Assembly: GCA_003511885.1 (NCBI GenBank)
Contig: DOIX01000239.1
Span: 1-10,600, forward strand
DNA: 10,600 nt
Direction: 5' to 3'
Source: Cyanobacteria bacterium UBA11153
GTDB lineage: Bacteria; Cyanobacteriota; Cyanobacteriia; Cyanobacteriales; Coleofasciculaceae
Below are positions 6,305 to 10,600 of the stretch, one piece after another. Numbering within the stretch: the stretch's first letter is position 1; every line of letters starts with the position of its first letter. A program made the position numbers and the translations under genes. Under the pieces are notes generated by a model. It did no database searches. It worked only from the letters and a program-made list of their open reading frames with translations, and had not been told where the DNA came from.

Positions 6305-8131
6305 TTAGAAAAACAACGCCCCCTGATAGAATAAAAAACTCATTACCCAAGCAAATACTAGCGAAAATACTGCTGAAAATAGGGTAAATTGCCAGGATTT
6401 AGATTCATTCCATAATGTGGCAGTTGTGGTGAGGCAAGGGAGATACAATAGACAAAAAATACAGAAACTATAAGCCTGTATCGGTGTCACAGTTACAGCA
6501 AGGTGTTGACCGATCAATGTTGAATTTAATCCGTAGATTACAGCTAATGATCCCACCACCACTTCTTTAGCAATTATGCCAAAAATTAAGGCTAGAGTTA
6601 AATAAGGATCGATGCCAATTGGTGCCATAACTGGACTAAGCAATTGCCCAATTTGTCCGCCAATAGTTGCTAATCCCGTGGTTCCCGGTGGGAGATTAGT
6701 GAGGAACCACACGGCGATACAACCTAAGAGAATGAAGCCAGAAGCACGGCTGAGAAATTGCCAGACTTCGCCCCAACTTCTGACAAAAATATGCCGCAGT
6801 GTGGGAAAGCGGTAAGGAGGTAATTCTAAGACAAAGGGTTCGTCATTTTTAAATACACCCCGCAGCAAGAGAGCGACAATCAGCGCCACCATAAAACTGA
6901 GGAGATAAAGAGAGAATAGCGCGATCGCACCCCAGATACCTGGAAAGATAGCGGCGATAATAAAAACAAACACCTGCAATCGGGCGGAACAAACTGAGAA
7001 GGGTATAATTAGCATTGTCAAGAGACGCAAAGATCGCGATCGCAAAATTCTCGTGCCCATCAAGGCAGGCACATTGCAGCCGAAACCCATAATCTGCATC
7101 ACAAAACTCCGCCCATCTAAGCCCAATCTCGCCATCAAGCCATCCATTAAATAGGCGCAACGGGATAGATAGCCGCTATCTTCCAAGATTGCCATCATCA
7201 CAAAGAAAAGGAAGATGAGGGGTAAAAAGGAAGCAACTGTAGAAACGCCATTCCATATCCCATTAATTAGGAAGTCTTGAATTACCGAAGGTAGGGGGTG
7301 AATTATTGGTTTAAGTAAATAATCCTGAAACCATTGGGTGATGAATCCCATGATATCTTGGGATGGCAATCCCACTGTCCAAATTAGGTAGAATACCAGA
7401 AACATCCCCAGGAAAAACAAAGGCAATCCCGCAATCGGATCTAGTAAAATTCGATCTAGTTGAGATGTTAGCGATCGTTTAAGATCGGAAGGGAAAGTGA
7501 CTAGCCCTTGTAAAACTTCAGTCATTATCTCTGAAGTAATGGGGGCAGCATTTGAGAGACAATCCTTGAGGTTATTGACAGTGTAAGATTGAGATTGAGT
7601 TTCTAGAGTTTTTGCGATCGCCTCTTGTACCCGGTGCAAACCCTTTCCCTGTTTGGCACTGAGGAGAAACACTGGCAAATCCAGTCGTTGGGAAAGTTCC
7701 TCTGTCTGAATTTCAATCCCGTAGCGTTGGGCTTCATCTGCCATATTTAATAGGACAATTGATGGTAATCCTAACGCCTTGAGTTGTAAAGGGAGACGAA
7801 TTTGCCGATCGATTTGTGCGGCATTGAGGATGACTAAAACTAAATCAATCTGAAATGTTTCCAGAAAATAGGTGACAACTTTCTCATCATCGGAGAAACT
7901 ATTGAGGTCGTAGATACCCGGTAAATCGACAAACTCCACCACCTTACCATTAATCGGGATAGTTGCTTGTAAAAGATCGACCGTCACACCTGACCAGTTT
8001 CCCACAAAAGCTGACGCACCCGTAATCCGATTAAACAGCGTCGATTTCCCACAATTTGGCATCCCAATTAACACGACTCGCTTTACCGCATTCGGGCTTT
8101 GACTTGCGATTGCGCCTCCATGACATTTCAT
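6305..8131 (-). CDS. feoB: ferrous iron transporter FeoB
   Basis: This 608-residue protein joins an N-terminal G domain to a polytopic membrane domain and imports Fe2+ across the cytoplasmic membrane. The GTPase motifs are all present: G1 GMPNCGKST (23-31), switch threonine 50 in SGVTVD, G3 DLPG (69-72), G4 NMAD (129-132) and G5 SAK (158-160). The membrane part has the family hallmarks EDSGY (317-321), GFGCNVPA (349-356), PFSVCSARL (377-385) and AKEVVVG (521-527). It is shorter than the 773-residue E. coli protein, as many FeoB are, and nothing conserved is missing. GAGG lies 7 nt before the ATG at 8131. It runs opposite to the flanking sulfur genes and follows feoA after 174 nt that contain a hairpin repeat. 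No feoC was seen. Confidence 0.95.
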   Translation of the reverse strand: MKCHGGAIASQSPNAVKRVVLIGMPNCGKSTLFNRITGASAFVGNWSGVTVDLLQATIPINGKVVEFVDLPGIYDLNSFSDDEKVVTYFLETFQIDLVLVILNAAQIDRQIRLPLQLKALGLPSIVLLNMADEAQRYGIEIQTEELSQRLDLPVFLLSAKQGKGLHRVQEAIAKTLETQSQSYTVNNLKDCLSNAAPITSEIMTEVLQGLVTFPSDLKRSLTSQLDRILLDPIAGLPLFFLGMFLVFYLIWTVGLPSQDIMGFITQWFQDYLLKPIIHPLPSVIQDFLINGIWNGVSTVASFLPLIFLFFVMMAILEDSGYLSRCAYLMDGLMARLGLDGRSFVMQIMGFGCNVPALMGTRILRSRSLRLLTMLIIPFSVCSARLQVFVFIIAAIFPGIWGAIALFSLYLLSFMVALIVALLLRGVFKNDEPFVLELPPYRFPTLRHIFVRSWGEVWQFLSRASGFILLGCIAVWFLTNLPPGTTGLATIGGQIGQLLSPVMAPIGIDPYLTLALIFGIIAKEVVVGSLAVIYGLNSTLIGQHLAVTVTPIQAYSFCIFCLLYLPCLTTTATLWNESKSWQFTLFSAVFSLVFAWVMSFLFYQGALFF

Positions 8132-8305
8132 CCTATTACCTCAATTTTCTGATATTTAACTCAAGTTGCTAGTTATAAATTTAAGGATTTGGGATCCCCC
8201 TAACTCCCCCTTAATAAGGGTGACTTTCAAGAAAGGTTTACCCCTTTTTCAGAGGGGTTAGGGGGGATCTCTGGGACAATATTTATTACGAACAATTTAA
8301 GTTAT
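8132..8305 (-). repeat. feoA-feoB spacer with G/C-rich hairpin repeat, copy 2
   Basis: GATCCCCCTAACTCCCC (8193-8209) pairs with slight bulging to GGGGTTAGGGGGGATC (8254-8269), closing a stem of about 77 nt. Inside, 8206-8244 repeats the unit at 3763-3801. The spacer is long for a feoAB pair, so the repeat probably inserted between the two genes. It may lower feoB expression relative to feoA. Confidence 0.65.
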
Positions 8306-8548
8306 TTAGCAATTTAACAAACGCACCTTTACTGTATCCGCCTCTCGAGAGCGCAGGGCAATTTCTGTCGTTAACCCTACCCGGATATGCAAAGCACCAC
8401 CCAACCTCGCCCTCCGTAATACTTGAATCGGCTTACTGGAAACCACTCCCAGGGCAGCCAGTCGATTCGCTAATTCTCCGCCATGCTGACCCACATTTAC
8501 CTGTTCTACAATTGCCACATCACCCACGTTCAACTCGGATAAGGTCAT
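8306..8548 (-). CDS. feoA: FeoA, small SH3-like partner of FeoB
   Basis: This 80-residue cytoplasmic protein has the FeoA (SH3-like) pattern: an N-terminal MTLSELNVGDVAIVEQV strand region, RLAALGVVSSKPIQVLRR in the middle, and GALHIRVGLTTEIALRSREA towards the end. FeoA binds FeoB and modulates Fe2+ transport. It is the first gene of the feoAB unit. No strong Shine-Dalgarno precedes the ATG at 8548, but the length and N-terminus are typical. The region upstream (8549-8650) carries two inverted repeats, one of them Fur-box-like, that could control the unit. Confidence 0.93.
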   Translation of the reverse strand: MTLSELNVGDVAIVEQVNVGQHGGELANRLAALGVVSSKPIQVLRRARLGGALHIRVGLTTEIALRSREADTVKVRLLNC

Positions 8549-8587
8549 AAATTACCACGTCACCTGTACAAGTATGGTCTCAATTAT

Positions 8588-8603
8588 CGGGTCAACTGAC
8601 CCG
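8588..8603. promoter_or_regulatory. inverted repeat CGGGTCA-AC-TGACCCG upstream of feoA
   Basis: Seven-base perfect arms with a 2-nt centre lie 39 nt before the feoA start on the minus strand. The GC-rich arms stand out in an AT-rich region. It could be an operator or the base of a leader hairpin. No known regulator is assigned. Confidence 0.4.
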
Positions 8604-8613
8604 CTTATTGAAA

Positions 8614-8632
8614 AATAATAGCAAATATTATT
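8614..8632. promoter_or_regulatory. Fur-box-like inverted repeat between feoA and hdrC
   Basis: AATAATA-GCAAA-TATTATT is a 19-bp inverted repeat and agrees with the classical 19-bp Fur consensus at 12 positions by my count. Feo operons are commonly Fur-controlled. The region is very AT-rich, so chance similarity is a real possibility. Confidence 0.35.
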
Positions 8633-8643
8633 ATTTTTCTTTT

Positions 8644-8659
8644 TAAGTATATTTACTTA
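8644..8659. promoter_or_regulatory. inverted repeat TAAGTA-TATT-TACTTA upstream of hdrC promoter
   Basis: Six-base perfect arms with a 4-nt centre lie just before the -35 of the hdrC promoter, with its centre 37 nt from that of the repeat at 8680-8697. It may be a second operator for the same or another regulator. Confidence 0.35.
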
Positions 8660-8697
8660 TTGTTATTTCATTTAAACAACTGTATAGTCATATACAG
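8660..8697 (+). promoter_or_regulatory. promoter of the hdrCB unit with overlapping inverted repeat
   Basis: TTGTTA (8660-8665) and TATAGT (8683-8688) are spaced by 17 nt and match the sigma70 consensus at four and five of six bases. A perfect repeat CTGTATA-GTCA-TATACAG (8680-8697) covers the -10. The geometry, with a 4-nt centre over the -10, is that of the repeats at 242-257 and 3962-3977, but the arm sequence differs. The leader would be about 155 nt. Confidence 0.55.
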
Positions 8698-8701
8698 ATA
8701 A

Positions 8702-8875
8702 ATTAAGCAAAGCAAGACTTACCGCCAGGAAGCCCAGTTTTCAGAAAAAATCGTGGGTTTAGACAACGCAACGATCGAAGTTGACGAAGAAACAGGGGTT
8801 TCGGAGGAGATGTGTGCGATGACGATGACACAACTCAGAGGAGTTAACCGATGGGCAAATTATTTAACGAACTAA
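8702..8875 (+). other. open frame in the hdrC leader, possible gene remnant or leader peptide
   Basis: After a TAA at 8699 a frame stays open for 57 codons and stops at 8873-8875, overlapping the hdrC start in another frame. It includes EVDEETGVSEEMCAMTMTQL. Composition is protein-like. There is no early ATG; the first is at 8810, giving MCAMTMTQLRG and ten more residues, with GGAGGAG immediately before it, too close for a normal start. It may be the 3' end of a truncated gene or a short upstream peptide coupled to hdrC. Family not recognised. Confidence 0.3.
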
Positions 8876-9558
8876 AAAAAGACATTTTGTATCAACATGG
8901 CATGAATGCCTGCTTAAATTGCGGTGTCTGCACAGCGGTTTGTCCCGCAGCAGAGTTTAATGAATACTCACCGAGAGAGGTGATGAACATTGTCCAATCG
9001 GAGGATGATGAACAAATTGAAGAGTTACTTAAGTCAAACAAAATTTGGTTTTGCGGACAATGTTTTTCCTGTAAAACTCGATGTCCGAGAGGCAATAATA
9101 CCGCCTCAGTTGTCCTAGCATTGCGGCGGCTTTCCATTCGTTACGGTTACTTTGCTGAGTCAGAAAAAGGCAGACAGCAATTATTTGCCAAGCGAGTATT
9201 TGGGGAAAATGTCTTAAAACGGGGCTATACCTTGTTAGCAGAAAATATCACTCCTGCCCATTTTCCTGAATTAGGTGAAAACTGGGAATACTATTACGAA
9301 CATAGGGAAGAAATGCGCCAATGGTGGGATGTGCCTATGAATCTGGAAAATAGCCCAGGTTCCCACCGCGTTATTCCCGAACAAGATCTGGAAGAATTGC
9401 GGGCAATTTATCAAACAACAGGTGCGATCGAGTTAATGGATGCCGTTGAAAAAGGGATGGAAAAGAAACTCGGTAGCAAAGCTGAAGTAGAAAAATATTG
9501 GCAAACTTGGTTAGAAACAGGCGATAGCAGAAACTACGAAATTAAATCAAATAAATAA
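8851..9558 (+). CDS. hdrC: HdrC-like iron-sulfur protein (sHdrC1-like)
   Basis: This 235-residue soluble protein carries two complete [4Fe-4S] motifs of CxxCxxCxxxCP type: Cys21, 24, 27, 31 and Cys68, 71, 74, 78. They lie in the N-terminal 80 residues, as in HdrC of heterodisulfide reductases. A helical region of about 150 residues follows (SIRYGYFAESEKG, then ENITPAHFPELG). That long extension and the gene order C then B recall sHdrC1 of the sulfur-oxidising Hdr-like complex rather than the short methanogen HdrC. It would pass electrons between an HdrA flavoprotein and the adjacent HdrB. A related role in another quinone or flavin dehydrogenase with CCG subunits is possible. AGAGGAG 7 nt before the ATG is a strong start signal. 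The gene ends 11 nt before hdrB. Confidence 0.85.
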   Translation: MGKLFNELKKDILYQHGMNACLNCGVCTAVCPAAEFNEYSPREVMNIVQSEDDEQIEELLKSNKIWFCGQCFSCKTRCPRGNNTASVVLALRRLSIRYGYFAESEKGRQQLFAKRVFGENVLKRGYTLLAENITPAHFPELGENWEYYYEHREEMRQWWDVPMNLENSPGSHRVIPEQDLEELRAIYQTTGAIELMDAVEKGMEKKLGSKAEVEKYWQTWLETGDSRNYEIKSNK

Positions 9559-9569
9559 GAAAAAAAACG

Positions 9570-10600
9570 ATGAAAATAGAAGGAAAAAACAAAGCTTGGG
9601 AAAGACATCACAAACAAGTACCAACCATAGACGATCCAGGTGGCAAATTGTGGGGCTGTTTTCGCAGTTGCTTTCTCCAAAGTGCGGCTCCCTATACAGA
9701 AGGGATTGCCTATAAAATTTTAAAAAATGACTTAGGAATGGAGTTGCGGGAAGCACCAGGACATACCTCTTGTGGGGCAATTGGCTATCACGGAGATGTC
9801 TCTAATATCCAAACTCAAATGGTAGTAGCCGCGAGAAATTTTTCGGTAGCGCATCATGAATTGGGTGTAGATAATCTTTTCTCATTTTGTGTAACTTCTT
9901 TTGCTAATTACACAGAAATGATCAAACTTTGGGAAGAAGAACCAGAATGGCGAGAATATACGGAAAAAACCTTAAAAGAAACCACTGGGAGAGAGTTTTG
10001 GATTCCTCATGTATCAGGAGGTAGACCATCTGTTGTTCATGCTTCCGATGTTTTCTTTGCCAATCGGCATAAACTTGCAGCCAAAGCCAAGTATAGCCTA
10101 AAAGGAATCAAAGCAGTCGATCATATTGGATGCCACTACGGAAAAATATTTCCCAGCGAGTGTATGGGTGGGGCTGAGTTTCCCCAAGTATTAGTGGGAA
10201 TGTTGGAAGCTTTCGGTGCAGAAATTGTTGATTATCCGGAACGGAGACATTGCTGTGGTATGGGTTTCCGCCAATGCGCTTTTCCTGAAAACAGAGACTA
10301 TACTGCGAGTAGCGTTTACAAGAAAATGAAGAGTCTTAAAGAAGCGCACCCAGATTGTAATTTAATCCTCACTAATTGTCCCGGATGTACGGTATTTCTA
10401 GATGCGGAACAAGGGACAATTAAGGAAATTTTGGAGGAAGAATTTAATGTCTGTATTTTAGACTATGCACAATTGACGGGGTTATTGTTAGGTTACGATC
10501 CTTTTAAAGATTGTGGTTTGAATGCTAAGGTGGGCTCTCTTTCAAGTCAAGTGATAAGTTTTTGTTATTCTCAAGGATTTCCAGGGGTAATGACCCTCGA
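9570..10600 (+). CDS. hdrB: HdrB-like CCG-domain protein, 3' end outside the window
   Basis: 343 codons are visible with no stop. HdrB proteins hold cysteine-rich CCG repeats that bind non-cubane [4Fe-4S] clusters and cleave disulfides. The second repeat is complete: Cys188 in HIGCHYGK, Cys228-Cys229 in HCCGMG, and Cys270/Cys273 in NCPGC. The first is degenerate: Cys34 is present, but the usual CC is Ser67-Cys68 and the usual CxxC is Cys107-V-T-Ser110. So only one canonical cluster is expected. The protein already exceeds the usual 290-300 residues of HdrB and adds Cys295, Cys315 and Cys332. Such asymmetry fits an sHdrB1-like subunit. The ATG at 9570 has only a weak A-rich leader and probably depends on coupling to hdrC. 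hdrA and other sHdr genes would be expected downstream. Confidence 0.85.
   Translation, partial: MKIEGKNKAWERHHKQVPTIDDPGGKLWGCFRSCFLQSAAPYTEGIAYKILKNDLGMELREAPGHTSCGAIGYHGDVSNIQTQMVVAARNFSVAHHELGVDNLFSFCVTSFANYTEMIKLWEEEPEWREYTEKTLKETTGREFWIPHVSGGRPSVVHASDVFFANRHKLAAKAKYSLKGIKAVDHIGCHYGKIFPSECMGGAEFPQVLVGMLEAFGAEIVDYPERRHCCGMGFRQCAFPENRDYTASSVYKKMKSLKEAHPDCNLILTNCPGCTVFLDAEQGTIKEILEEEFNVCILDYAQLTGLLLGYDPFKDCGLNAKVGSLSSQVISFCYSQGFPGVMTL

Noticed and set aside
6156..6350. 64-codon minus-strand frame overlapping the feoB end
   Set aside because: Most of it is the CTTTGCG tandem repeat plus the feoB 3' end in another frame; no conserved protein features.
6612..7160. Frames overlapping feoB on both strands
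   Set aside because: They fall within the coding sequence of FeoB, whose motifs are intact, and carry no domain.
8892..9137. Minus-strand frame opposite hdrC
   Set aside because: It is antisense to the two cysteine cluster motifs of HdrC and has no start signal.
9547..9780. Minus-strand frame opposite the hdrC-hdrB junction
   Set aside because: It is antisense to the HdrB N-terminus, and its phenylalanine-rich end is the A-rich junction read backwards.

Overview
The window is cyanobacterial. The octamer GCGATCGC (HIP1) occurs 11 times, the Rieske protein has the cyanobacterial PetC form, and the spacers carry G/C-rich hairpin repeats of the kind common in filamentous cyanobacteria. The genus cannot be read from this sequence. 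Coding is moderately AT-rich, and I saw no tRNA, rRNA or CRISPR array.

Layout. 1-355: spacer with a possible IS200/IS605 right-end remnant, two hairpins and a promoter. 356-3730 (+): a tight operon of an ETHE1-type persulfide dioxygenase, two half-size YeeE/YedE sulfur transporters and a SulP-STAS anion transporter. 3731-4030: repeat and promoter. 4031-5955 (+): a Rieske protein (PetC paralogue), a DUF2214 membrane protein and a METTL7-like (thiol methyltransferase-like) SAM methyltransferase. 5956-6304: convergent spacer with a terminator-like repeat. 6305-8548 (-): feoA-feoB ferrous iron uptake, with a repeat between the two genes. 8549-8850: divergent regulatory region. 8851-10600 (+): HdrC-like and HdrB-like iron-sulfur proteins; the HdrB gene runs off the window.

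Reading as a whole (inference): this looks like an accessory sulfide/persulfide island. Persulfide would be oxidised to sulfite by the dioxygenase. The YeeE pair and SulP would move reduced and oxidised sulfur species across the membrane. A spare Rieske subunit could keep cytochrome b6f working under reducing conditions. The methyltransferase could cap sulfide or thiols. Hdr-like proteins resemble the first two genes of the sulfur-oxidising sHdr system. FeoAB would bring in the ferrous iron that dominates in such habitats. No sulfide:quinone oxidoreductase and no ArsR/BigR-type regulator is encoded here.

The three plus-strand units each start with a sigma70-like promoter whose -10 is overlapped by an AT-rich inverted repeat with a 4-nt centre. 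This suggests one shared repressor, though two of the sites match each other better than the third.
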